Of a stretch of DNA of 46,204 nt, positions 25,733-33,934 are shown one piece after another. The DNA lies in the NCBI GenBank assembly GCA_017384225.1, contig JAFNUD010000049.1:1-46204 (forward strand). The letters are read 5' to 3'. The stretch is from Paludibacteraceae bacterium. GTDB lineage: Bacteria; Bacteroidota; Bacteroidia; Bacteroidales; Paludibacteraceae. A model generated the notes under the pieces. The model did not search any database. It worked only from the letters and a program-made list of their open reading frames with translations, and had not been told where the DNA came from. The position numbers and the translations under genes are program-made. Position 1 is the first letter of the stretch. The number at the start of each line of letters is the position of its first letter.

Positions 25733-25750
25733 TTATTCATATTAAAAAAA

Positions 25751-27274
25751 TTATATAAATCCTCGACCTTTTAGTTTAAACCAATTCCATGCAAGACAGG
25801 CTAATACTTCTAGAAGCACCACTTGATGAAAACCATTTCGAATATATTTATTCCCTTTAGCCATTTGTACCCCATACGCTGCAAATAGCATTAGCATAGG
25901 CCATATAGGCATATGAAAACGACCCGATTGTGCAAAACCGCTAAACACCAACACGACAAGATATCCACACATATATGCCAAAATAAACACATGCCGTCGC
26001 CAGTCACCACTAATCAGCATCAAAAATAATACCGTAATCACAAAGAACGAAAATAAATTCTTAATATAATTTCCACCAGCCAATTGCACTTGCATCAATT
26101 GCCATTCGTTAGCGACATTCAAGGTAGGAAATGGAATGGTAAAAATCAAAGGTGCAAATATAGCGGCACCAGCATATTTAGCAAAACTATTTCCACCCTC
26201 ACGATTACTTCGCCATTCCATATTTACTTGCTGCGAATCCGAACGAACAACATCTAAATACTCTTTGGATTGCTCAATTAATCGATCGCCCACACCGACA
26301 AATAGTGTAGTAGCAACTAATACACCCGCAATGATTTTTTTTGCCACACTAATAATTTGATTGGATGCCAATACAATATGTGCCAATACACCTATAAATA
26401 AGGCCAATCCAAGTGCTGTACGCATAAAGAATAACATTAAACCAGCCAATAGACCAGGCCATAAAGCACGCAAGGTTAATTTGTTGCCCGATGATAAACC
26501 TTGATCTAACTTATCCACTGCTAAGCAACAAAAGAATACCATCTCTGCCTCCTTCATCATACTACCGCACCAATAAATCATATTAGGATTTAGACAAATA
26601 AACAAGGCAGTTATTCGCGCTGTACCTACACCAAAATGTCGCTTCGCCACATGATATATCATGATTGCACAGCAAGCGCCCATGATAGATTTAACTATCA
26701 TAGGAACAAATACATCGCTCACACCAAATGTTAACACATATTCTATCGCCAATATGAAAGGATATCCGACATCATCAATAGCCGACATATGGAATTCAAT
26801 AACTTGAGGTAATGTTAAATATGAATGACCCGTAATCCAAGCAGCTAAATCTTTTGCAAAAGGTATATACCATTCTACATCTCCCCTAGCACCAACTACA
26901 TCACCAAAATAGGTAGGATTAAAAACATAATATATATATACCACCCATAACATTCGGATAAAGAAGCCAAATTTGAATATATTCTTTAGGAATCGTTTCT
27001 CTGTCACCTTATACCAATTGCGAGATAAGGCATATCCAGCATAGAAAAACAATGCGACTGATACACCCATTACAAATACTAAATCCCAATTTGGTACATG
27101 TCCGAAAATAGCCCAACAAGCAAACATAGCGATAAAAAAGAAAGCAATACACTCTAATAACCATTTAGGTATTATTGCATCTGCTTGATAGGACATATGT
27201 GTACCTATACCATATTTCTGAATCGTGCGTTCACGCCATGTTTTCTGGCGCAAAGAATCATTCCTACTAACCAT
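25751..27274 (-). CDS. Multi-spanning membrane glycosyltransferase/polymerase-like protein
   Basis: A 507-residue membrane protein with about ten hydrophobic segments. The first luminal-side loop carries the acidic GARGDVEWYIPFAKDLA region and a later HMSAIDDVGYPF, reminiscent of GT39/GT83-type lipid-linked sugar transferases. Further features are NPNMIYWCGSMMKEAEMVFF and a C-terminal run of hydrophobic helices. It may attach or polymerise repeat units at the periplasmic side (inference; a Wzy polymerase is the alternative). It was probably followed directly by the acetyltransferase gene before the IS inserted. Confidence 0.7.
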   Translation of the reverse strand: MVSRNDSLRQKTWRERTIQKYGIGTHMSYQADAIIPKWLLECIAFFFIAMFACWAIFGHVPNWDLVFVMGVSVALFFYAGYALSRNWYKVTEKRFLKNIFKFGFFIRMLWVVYIYYVFNPTYFGDVVGARGDVEWYIPFAKDLAAWITGHSYLTLPQVIEFHMSAIDDVGYPFILAIEYVLTFGVSDVFVPMIVKSIMGACCAIMIYHVAKRHFGVGTARITALFICLNPNMIYWCGSMMKEAEMVFFCCLAVDKLDQGLSSGNKLTLRALWPGLLAGLMLFFMRTALGLALFIGVLAHIVLASNQIISVAKKIIAGVLVATTLFVGVGDRLIEQSKEYLDVVRSDSQQVNMEWRSNREGGNSFAKYAGAAIFAPLIFTIPFPTLNVANEWQLMQVQLAGGNYIKNLFSFFVITVLFLMLISGDWRRHVFILAYMCGYLVVLVFSGFAQSGRFHMPIWPMLMLFAAYGVQMAKGNKYIRNGFHQVVLLEVLACLAWNWFKLKGRGFI

Positions 27275-27326
27275 ATCTCAAATGTAGCATTTTTATCCTA
27301 CCTTAAAAATTCTATTTTTCCATCAC

Positions 27327-28064
27327 TTAACTACGCTTCAATACCCTCTTCACTTGCACCAATTTATCTGTTAATTTCGTTCCGAGCACCTTATGCAATA
27401 CAAACTGCTTCACCTTCTGCCACATAGTACGCTCCACCCAGCTACCTGCAAAATGGTGGATGCAGTAGGTATTCTTTGTTAACTTCAGCACGCGTGTACT
27501 AGTCAGTGGGCAGAAGTAATCCACAGGAAACACATGCAAATCGTCCTTATACACCCCATATTCTCCATTGATCACAAAGCCACCATCTACCATGATCTTC
27601 GCTATCGTCTGCGTATTTGGCGTCATATCCAATGTGCCATCCGCCATGCGGAAATGGCGATTCTCATCGTAATATGCCAATTGCTCGGTCACCCATACAC
27701 CATGTGGTGCACTAGCCATCAGCCCTGTAACAGGCGCATTGCTCATACTCGCCTCATAGCCAGTAAAAGCTGGCAGATGCATCAGATCATCCAACGGACG
27801 TAGTATCTCCACATCCGTGTCCATATATACTCCTCCCTCGCGTTCCAATGCCCATAGGCGCACATAATCGGTCACAAAGGCGAACTTACGTGTCTCGTAT
27901 GCCTCTTTCACGTATGGTACGCTATTGATATCGAATGTATCTTCGTTCCATAGACGAAGTTCATACTCTGGAAGATATTTCTTCCAACTCTCAATGCATT
28001 TCAGAGCTAGTTCAGGCATGGGTTTGCCACCAAACCAGCAATAGTGGATTATCTTGGGTATCAT
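27327..28064 (-). CDS. GT32-family glycosyltransferase (DXD, capsular/mannosyl type)
   Basis: A 245-residue glycosyltransferase starting [18 protein letters not shown], the GT32 hallmark, with LRLWNEDTFDIN, the donor-site VTDYVRLWALEREGGVYMDT (D-x-D at its end) and C-terminal HHFAGSW. The start at 28064 is chosen because homology begins there; its ATG overlaps the TGA of the acyltransferase gene by 4 bp. It transfers a hexose, donor unknown, to the growing repeat unit at the inner membrane. Confidence 0.92.
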   Translation of the reverse strand: MIPKIIHYCWFGGKPMPELALKCIESWKKYLPEYELRLWNEDTFDINSVPYVKEAYETRKFAFVTDYVRLWALEREGGVYMDTDVEILRPLDDLMHLPAFTGYEASMSNAPVTGLMASAPHGVWVTEQLAYYDENRHFRMADGTLDMTPNTQTIAKIMVDGGFVINGEYGVYKDDLHVFPVDYFCPLTSTRVLKLTKNTYCIHHFAGSWVERTMWQKVKQFVLHKVLGTKLTDKLVQVKRVLKRS

Positions 28065-29005
28065 AATATTCGTTTTACTAAATTCATCAATTGGTTCAAG
28101 GCATACGACAACACACAAGTGATTATCAAAATCAACAATATATTTATCGTTTTACTTGGCGTAAGAAATAGCAGAGATAATGGTCCTAATATCAATATAT
28201 GATGGACTAGATATACCTCATAGGACATATCATTTACAAATCGTAAACATTTTGGCTGTTTAACATCTATTTTGGTTAAAATAGCATATAGCACACCAAA
28301 TAAGAATATCGCTAATACACAATGTAGCCACACACTATAATGTGCCCACGTAGAATCGGTCAGTCGTGACAATTGAAAAAATACCATTAATATCGCCAAC
28401 CCCACTCCACTGACAACAGTTGTGATTGCATTTACCATTTTAGTATCAAAACGCCCCATGCACATTCCATATATATATAGTACAATCCATGCGGCTATAC
28501 TATACATTTTCTGCACAAATACAAATTCAACCACACTCACCAGTAATAGTAGTGATACAAATAAATATGGTTTATTTTTCAATAGATATTTCGTGATAGG
28601 AGTGACTAAATAACATATCATAATCACCGTCAGGAACCACATGTGATTAAAACCTTCTATTGATTTTGCAAAAGCCTGCAAGTTAAAAACATAAGGTATT
28701 AACTGTTTCCAAGATACTTGTTCAACACCAAAGATCGCATAAACACTAGCAAAGAGCAGTACAACAACAATAAATGGGATATATATTTTTACAACCCTTT
28801 TCTTATAGAAATCCATTGCAGATGATATTTCTACTTTTCCATACAAAAATCCCGATATCAAGAAAAATATTTGTACACCCACATTCAAGATAAACGCAAT
28901 CTGCTGATCATATCCTTGAGTGATATGACATGACACTATCAAAATCATCGCCATGACTCTGATAATTGATATTGCGTTACTTTGTGATGTACTTAATGCT
29001 TTCAT
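28061..29005 (-). CDS. Acyltransferase-3 family membrane protein
   Basis: A 314-residue integral membrane acyltransferase (AT3/OafA-type) with about ten transmembrane segments. It has the N-terminal motif [20 protein letters not shown], carrying the R and H of the family active site, then [11 protein letters not shown] and, further on, HMWFLTVIM. It probably acetylates the surface polysaccharide. It overlaps its neighbours by 4 bp on both sides (ATGA), showing tight operon packing. Confidence 0.9.
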   Translation of the reverse strand: MKALSTSQSNAISIIRVMAMILIVSCHITQGYDQQIAFILNVGVQIFFLISGFLYGKVEISSAMDFYKKRVVKIYIPFIVVVLLFASVYAIFGVEQVSWKQLIPYVFNLQAFAKSIEGFNHMWFLTVIMICYLVTPITKYLLKNKPYLFVSLLLLVSVVEFVFVQKMYSIAAWIVLYIYGMCMGRFDTKMVNAITTVVSGVGLAILMVFFQLSRLTDSTWAHYSVWLHCVLAIFLFGVLYAILTKIDVKQPKCLRFVNDMSYEVYLVHHILILGPLSLLFLTPSKTINILLILIITCVLSYALNQLMNLVKRIL

Positions 29006-30150
29006 CTGCTCGCTAAATATTCAATTATTCGCTCACACGCCTTCCCATCTCCATACGGATTCACCGCTTCGCTCATGTGGCGATAGATGTTGGCATCGTC
29101 AAACAACATACTGACGCCTTGCTCGATCTTCTCGCGATTGGTACCGACGAGCAATACTGTACCTGCCTCCACGGCCTCTGGGCGCTCAGTAGTATCGCGC
29201 ATTACGAGTACAGGTTTGCCTAATCCTGGTGCTTCCTCTTGTACTCCACCCGAGTCGGTGAGAATCAATGTACTATGCTGCATCATATATACGAATGGCA
29301 AATAGTCCAATGGCTCAATCAGGAACACATTCTCCGCCTTCTCGCCCAAGATCTCCAACACGGGCTTGCGCACATTGGGGTTCAAGTGCATTGGATATAC
29401 GAAATCCACATCTTGATACCGCTCTGCCAAGTGCTTGATAGCGTGGCAGATATTCAGGAATCCCTCACCGAAGTTCTCACGGCGATGTCCCGTAATCAGC
29501 ACCATACGACGATTGCCATCCAAACGCAGCACATCATAGCCCATCTGGTTGATCTTAGTAGCTACTTCGCTAGCCAATAGCTCATCGTTCTTCAAACGCT
29601 CCACTACCATCTGCAATGCATCAATCACGGTATTACCCGTCACGATAATCTGCTTCTCATCCACATGCTCACGCAAGAGATTCTCTTTCGCCAATCGAGT
29701 TGGCGAGAAGTGATGAGTGGTAATACGCCCTGTGATGAGGCGGTTCATCTCTTCAGGCCATGGGCTGTAGATATTACCTGTGCGAAGACCTGCCTCCACA
29801 TGCCCTACGGGTATCTGTTGGTAGAACGCTGCTAGGGCAGCTGCCATCGAGGTAGTGGTGTCGCCATGTACTAAGACGATGTCGGGTTGCACCTCACGGA
29901 GCACATCGCGCATGCCGAGTAGTATACGCGAAGTGATATCGTAGAGATCCTGATTGGGTTTCATGATATTGAGGTCATAATCAGGCACTATATCAAATAC
30001 TCTGAGCACCTGATCAAGCATCTCACGATGTTGGCCTGTTACACATACCACAGTCTGAAACTCCTCAGGCATTTCCTGCAGTTTCTTCACCAGTGGCGCC
30101 ATCTTTATCGCCTCTGGACGGGTACCAAATACTAATAATATTTTTTTCAT
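29002..30150 (-). CDS. wecB: UDP-N-acetylglucosamine 2-epimerase (non-hydrolysing), second paralog
   Basis: A 382-residue WecB-type epimerase starting [20 protein letters not shown]. It has [78 protein letters not shown] and TERPEA, all classic. It is more typical than the paralog at 5750-6994 and has no repeat insertion. It makes UDP-ManNAc or a related sugar; two paralogs in one locus suggest two different substrates or products (inference). Confidence 0.96.
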   Translation of the reverse strand: MKKILLVFGTRPEAIKMAPLVKKLQEMPEEFQTVVCVTGQHREMLDQVLRVFDIVPDYDLNIMKPNQDLYDITSRILLGMRDVLREVQPDIVLVHGDTTTSMAAALAAFYQQIPVGHVEAGLRTGNIYSPWPEEMNRLITGRITTHHFSPTRLAKENLLREHVDEKQIIVTGNTVIDALQMVVERLKNDELLASEVATKINQMGYDVLRLDGNRRMVLITGHRRENFGEGFLNICHAIKHLAERYQDVDFVYPMHLNPNVRKPVLEILGEKAENVFLIEPLDYLPFVYMMQHSTLILTDSGGVQEEAPGLGKPVLVMRDTTERPEAVEAGTVLLVGTNREKIEQGVSMLFDDANIYRHMSEAVNPYGDGKACERIIEYLASR

Positions 30151-30201
30151 TATATCCTTGCCTATAAACTTTAATCTTTAAACTACGCCTTAGCGCTTAA
30201 C

Positions 30202-31251
30202 CTATCTCCACTTCATCACCCAGCAATATACCCTTGCCCCCAGCAGATTAATAATCCTCGCGCGGCGAGCGTAAGTTTTGCCTTGGTCAGCTATCACTAG
30301 TGGAAACACATTCAACTCCTGCAAACGGCGGATATACTCCTTCCGCTCATCATAAAACGACATTGCTACACGAGTCAACACCCCCGCTGCCATACTACTA
30401 ATCATCCTACGGAGCCATTGGCAACTTGGATGCTTTATTATCTGTTTGGATAAACTCTCAATCACAAACAAAAAGTCATTCACATTCTTGCGCAGTTTAT
30501 CCTTATTGCCTTGTGCTTGCGTGATACTTCCTTGACGAACTAGATAATTATACACCACTATCGGCGTACTATTTACTCGTTTAGCAGCTAGCATCATACG
30601 TGGCAACCACTCGGTATCTTCGTAGTGTATGCCAGGCGTAAACGTGCCTGTCAGTTCGCGATTTATCACGAACTGCCAGGCATAACAAGCATACCCCATA
30701 CGCTCATCCAAATACGTCCCCCCATCCACCACTTCGCGGCATGTATCCACTTGATGGGGAAACTTATTTGGCTGAAATACTTCGTATTCTCCTGCTTCTG
30801 CTTGCCTAACATTTTGATAATCAAACCTCAGCACATCCAAATTATCTCGCTCCACTTGTTCCAGCAAAGTCCCTAATACATTTGCTTGCAAATAGTCATC
30901 GCTATCGACGAACATGATGTAGTCGCCCGTTGCAGCCGCTATACCCGCGTTGCGGGCAGCGCTGAGGCCAGCGTTTTCCTGGTGAACCACTTTGATGTTC
31001 AGTTTATAGGTTATAGATGATAGGTTATAGGCGTTGGTATCAGCTTCGCTGTGTTCCTTGCCTTTAACCTTTAAACTATAATCTTTAACCTCATCGCAGA
31101 TTCGATCTGCAATCTCTCCGCTTCCATCAGTGGATCCATCGTCCACCAAAATAATTTCATAATCCTCGATATCTTGTACAAGCAAACTATCCACGCATTT
31201 GCGCAGATAAGGAGCGACGTTGTATATGGGGACGATGATACTAAGTTTCAT
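30202..31251 (-). CDS. GT2-family glycosyltransferase
   Basis: A 349-residue GT-A family 2 transferase. It has SIIVPIYNVAPYLRKCVDSL (4-23), EIILVDDGSTDGS (32-44) and HQENAGLSAARNAGI, followed by the metal-binding FVDSDDYL (D-S-D-D). Residues ~56-85 between ICDEV and IKVVHQENAG are extra relative to the family and belong to the in-frame palindromic element. It is cytoplasmic and adds one sugar to the lipid-linked repeat unit. Confidence 0.92.
   Translation of the reverse strand: MKLSIIVPIYNVAPYLRKCVDSLLVQDIEDYEIILVDDGSTDGSGEIADRICDEVKDYSLKVKGKEHSEADTNAYNLSSITYKLNIKVVHQENAGLSAARNAGIAAATGDYIMFVDSDDYLQANVLGTLLEQVERDNLDVLRFDYQNVRQAEAGEYEVFQPNKFPHQVDTCREVVDGGTYLDERMGYACYAWQFVINRELTGTFTPGIHYEDTEWLPRMMLAAKRVNSTPIVVYNYLVRQGSITQAQGNKDKLRKNVNDFLFVIESLSKQIIKHPSCQWLRRMISSMAAGVLTRVAMSFYDERKEYIRRLQELNVFPLVIADQGKTYARRARIINLLGARVYCWVMKWR
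30997..31086 (-). repeat. In-frame palindromic insert in GT2 gene at 30202
   Basis: The insert encodes KDYSLKVKGKEHSEAD then TNAYNLSSITYKLN. The hairpin core is AGC-ttc-GCT within GGC/GCC. It has the same frame and orientation as the inserts in the epimerase and FemAB-like genes. Confidence 0.75.
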
Positions 31252-31267
31252 TTTTTTAGGCGATTGG

Positions 31268-31645
31268 CTATTGGTTATTGGCTATAGGCGAAGGAACTCG
31301 ATGCATTTTCAATGATCGAATCATCTTGGCTATGGCCGCTATTTCTATATCTAACATTTGTCTCATTTCAAAAGAAATGTATCCTAGGTCAAGAGATATA
31401 TCTAGTTGACAATCAATTTCCATCAGAGATCCATATGCTATATCCAAGAAGTGAGCCTGCTCTTTAGGTGCTGTACGAGATAAACCTTCAGCGATATTAG
31501 AAGGGACTGATATTACCGCACGACGCATTTGATCTCCCAACGCATACTTTTCTTCTGCTGGAAAATGTTTTAACAAAGCATATACTGTCACAACTAATTG
31601 CCGTGACTTTGCATATACTTCTAATTTTTTATAACTGTTGTTCAT
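31268..31645 (-). CDS. Four-helix bundle protein (23S rRNA intervening-sequence protein family)
   Basis: A 125-residue protein of the S23/four-helix bundle family (YKKLEVYAKSRQLVVTVYAL, then MRRAVISVPSNIAEGLSR and FLDIAYGSLMEIDCQLDIS). These small proteins are encoded in rRNA intervening sequences and as stray genes among glycan genes in Bacteroidetes; their function is unclear. The C-terminus (VPSPIANNQ) runs into a (C)CAATA-type repeat tract, which probably altered the stop. It is flanked by such tracts on both sides (31258-31290, 31655-31727). Confidence 0.9.
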   Translation of the reverse strand: MNNSYKKLEVYAKSRQLVVTVYALLKHFPAEEKYALGDQMRRAVISVPSNIAEGLSRTAPKEQAHFLDIAYGSLMEIDCQLDISLDLGYISFEMRQMLDIEIAAIAKMIRSLKMHRVPSPIANNQ

Positions 31646-31654
31646 ATATCCTTT

Positions 31655-31727
31655 GTTGTGGCTATTGGCTATGGGCTATTGGTTTCTTCGCCTATCGCCC
31701 ATATCCTATCGCCTATATCCTATCGCC
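31655..31727. repeat. Tract of TATTGG and TATCGCC units
   Basis: Degenerate tandem GGCTATTGG and CCTATCGCC units lie between the four-helix-bundle gene and the next GT2 gene. The same motifs occur at 8899, 20990 and 31260, and the CATCGCC form also inside genes. Confidence 0.75.
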
Positions 31728-32814
31728 TCAGAAAACCCCACTTCTCCAATTTAAACAGTACCCGCTCCACAAAATACACCACTCCCCACAAATGATACTT
31801 CTTCAATCTTCTATACTGCTCAATAGGCAGTGAAAACATATCATAATCACGCAACACAGCGGCTGGTAATATTGACTCCAGATACTCACGACGTTCTTTC
31901 AAAATGATATCCTTATTCTTACCATTCGACTCCGATATACCCGTCATATCAAACACCGTCACGTCGATATTCGTATAAACCGTCTTCTCTCCTCCCAACA
32001 CAATTGCTCGCACATACCATTCCCAATCTGAGCAGATCTTCATCTCTTCGTTGTACAAGCCATATTTCTCAAATAAATCCCTACGGATATACGCACAGTC
32101 GTGATTCAATGTGCCTCGATAGAAATAGTAAAACGATTCTGGTGTGTAATCGCCACAGCCACAAGTATCCTTCGCCCGACGACCATCAGGATACTCTTTG
32201 ATCATGTTGCCGTACAAAATTGCAGGGCAATTTTCAAGGCGAGAGGCATCAGTTGGTGTAGGGTGTAAGGTGTAAGGTGTAAAGGCTTGTATATCGGCTT
32301 CACCGTTCTCCATGCCTCTAACCTCTAACCTCTCGCCTTTAGCCTCATCCATCATGCCTTTAGCCTTTAACCTTTCGCCTTTAGCCTGCTGCGCTTGAAG
32401 CGCAGCCATCATACGTTCAGTCACATCTGGGGCAGCAAGGATATCGCCTGAGTTGAGGATTTGAATATAATCTGTTTTGACAATTGGTGATTGGCTATCG
32501 GCTATTGCCAATGAAGTGTGATCATCGGTTACGACCCTACGACCAAGTGCAATTTCCAGACCTTTGTTCATGGCGTTGTAGATGCCCGTATCCTTCTCCG
32601 AAATCCACTTTAGGCGAGAGGCGATGAGGCGATGAGGCGATAAGGCGAGGGTAGATTCGTATTCACAAATCACCTTTACGCTATTATCTGTACTACCTCC
32701 ATCCACGATGATATGCTCTATATGCGGATAGGTCTGCGAAGCCACGGAATCAAGCGTTTTCTTTAATCCTGTAGCGTCGTTGTAGTTAATGGTTATGATT
32801 GAGAGTTTTATCAT
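31720..32814 (-). CDS. GT2-family glycosyltransferase with three repeat insertions
   Basis: A 364-residue GT-A family 2 (WcaA-like) transferase. It has LSIITINYNDATGLKKTLDS (4-23), HIIVDGGSTDNS (34-45), then SEKDTGIYNAMNKGLEIA and the metal site ILNSGD. The last block is interrupted by extra segments at ~54-67 and ~91-114, and a longer extra segment sits at ~142-196, giving about 90 more residues than expected. The C-terminal part has CSDWEWYVRA, with the conserved E-D/D-W acceptor motif. It is the first gene of the 32.8-25.7 kb block and has a good promoter at 32914-32945. Confidence 0.9.
   Translation of the reverse strand: MIKLSIITINYNDATGLKKTLDSVASQTYPHIEHIIVDGGSTDNSVKVICEYESTLALSPHRLIASRLKWISEKDTGIYNAMNKGLEIALGRRVVTDDHTSLAIADSQSPIVKTDYIQILNSGDILAAPDVTERMMAALQAQQAKGERLKAKGMMDEAKGERLEVRGMENGEADIQAFTPYTLHPTPTDASRLENCPAILYGNMIKEYPDGRRAKDTCGCGDYTPESFYYFYRGTLNHDCAYIRRDLFEKYGLYNEEMKICSDWEWYVRAIVLGGEKTVYTNIDVTVFDMTGISESNGKNKDIILKERREYLESILPAAVLRDYDMFSLPIEQYRRLKKYHLWGVVYFVERVLFKLEKWGFLRR
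32227..32391 (-). repeat. Large in-frame palindromic insert in GT2 gene at 31720
   Basis: About 55 codons encode AKGERLKAKGMMDEAKGERL, then EVRGMENGEADIQAF and a Thr/Pro-rich arm. The left arm is duplicated (two KGERL units). The core reads GGC-ttcac-CG here, a slightly degraded hairpin. Confidence 0.75.
32473..32655 (-). repeat. Two smaller in-frame repeat tracts in GT2 gene at 31720
   Basis: At 32614-32655 a GGCGATGAGGCGATAAGGCG-type tract encodes LALSPHRLIASRL. At 32473-32544 a tract with TTGGCTATCGGCTATTG encodes SLAIADSQSPI. Both interrupt conserved GT2 blocks without breaking the frame. Confidence 0.65.
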
Positions 32815-32913
32815 CGTTGTAATATTTCCTTAAATACTGTCACTAGTGTTTCAACTCCTCTTCTTTTGAGGTGGTTGCAAGTTCTTACATTTTGGAGAAT
32901 TCACTCCACCGCG

Positions 32914-32945
32914 CAAAGTTACTGCTTTTTTCCGACATTGGCAAA
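32914..32945 (-). promoter_or_regulatory. Promoter of the right-hand glycan operon
   Basis: Minus strand: TTTG (32945-32942), 20 nt, TAACTTTG (32921-32914), 100 bp upstream of the GT2 start at 32814. It is likely to drive the block down to the IS at 25.7 kb. Confidence 0.75.
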
Positions 32946-33325
32946 TTTTAGGCGGATTTTTGGGTGATTTTGGGTGAAAAAAGGGGGATTTTGGGTGGAA
33001 ATGAGTGAAAAAACAAGATGGTTTTCTTTTAAACGGCTAATCTAGGAACATTCTTATTCAACAAAAATTAACCAAAATTGATCCAAAATTTTTCTTACGC
33101 GATTTTAAACAATTATTCATGTACACCGCAGGTACTAAATGACCAACCATTTTGCGAAGCAACGTTGACCACCGGAGGTACACAACTCTGTGTTTATTCT
33201 TCTTAAACAAAAATACGCTTCACTCCGTTCCGCTACAAAAATATTTAAAAATCAAATGATTATTTTAAATTTTTAAGACAATTAAGGTCAATTTGGTTGT
33301 CAATTAACGTCAATTCAAGGGTTAT
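32946..33325. other. Non-coding stretch before class I element B
   Basis: The stretch holds a G/T-rich run of reiterated TTTTGGGTGA units (32954-33000), GACCACCGGAGGTACA (33168-33183), an AACAAAAATACGC...GCTACAAAAATA unit (33206-33243) and GACAATT/GTCAATT units (33277-33316). No gene was found. Confidence 0.65.
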
Positions 33326-33588
33326 ATTTGTTGCTGCTGCCACATTTCATGTAGGCATCGCCAGATAAATGTCCAAACATAGCTGCTCAAATGTGATTTG
33401 ACAGCTCTTTTTTGTACATTTCTCTTCCTCTCATCCTTCGTCTGAGAGCCGCATCAAATAATCTTTAATGTTCTACCGAACTGTTCTATGCTCTTCGAAC
33501 TTTTTTATGTTCTACGAACATTTCTAGTGATTATCCTCTAAAAGAGGATGAGAAGTGTTTTTGACAATTTGTTCAAATTGTCAAAAAC
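33326..33588 (+). ncRNA. Class I structured element (copy B), candidate RNA or cruciform
   Basis: Core 33326-33459: closing stem ATTTGTTGC/GCATCAAAT (one mismatch), conserved AGATAAATGTCC, hairpin AGCTG/CAGCT with inner TCAAAT/ATTTGA, and CTCTCA/TGAGAG. Downstream: GTTC-nn-CGAAC-type mini-hairpins, ATCCTCT/AGAGGAT (33533-33549), and a perfect 14-bp hairpin GTTTTTGACAATTT with loop gttc (33557-33588). It has the same layout as copy A with mostly different stem sequences. Confidence 0.65.
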
Positions 33589-33634
33589 TAATGATATAGA
33601 ATTGAATGGTTTTTAATGCACACCATCGAACAGA

Positions 33635-33753
33635 TTAGTGGTAGAAAACACGCTGCGATAGTGGATGGATAATAGATGATTGGTAAGTTTACTTACAAAA
33701 GCGACTATTAGACCAGACATGATGATATGAGAGACATATCATTTTACCACTAA
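33635..33753 (+). repeat. Four-way-junction element (copy G)
   Basis: Closing arms TTAGTGGTA (33635-33643)/TACCACTAA (33745-33753) pair perfectly. Inside are TAATAG/CTATTA capped by GTAAG-ttta-CTTAC, and GATATG/CATATC. It shares GATAGTGGATGG and CCAGACA with copy F. It directly follows class I element B, as F follows D. Confidence 0.72.
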
Positions 33754-33839
33754 ATACACTAATGAATATTTTATGTGGAAAAGATAGAAAAATACGCAAT
33801 AGGAACATGACAACGCCACAACCCATATATAAAAACAAT

Positions 33840-33876
33840 AACCCCACTCTACCTTAACGATTGGTAAAGTGGGGTT
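33840..33876 (-). terminator. Rho-independent terminator of the DUF5675 operon
   Basis: Minus strand: AACCCCACTTTACC, loop, GGTAGAGTGGGGTT, then ATTGTTTTT. It lies ~60 bp after the DUF5675 stop. A similar hairpin (ATCCCCACTATACC) stands at 38563-38597 at the other end of the module. Confidence 0.8.
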
Positions 33877-33934
33877 ATAACATATGGAGGTACATAGCCA
33901 TTTTTAATGGATATGTTTTACTTAACAAATCCCT

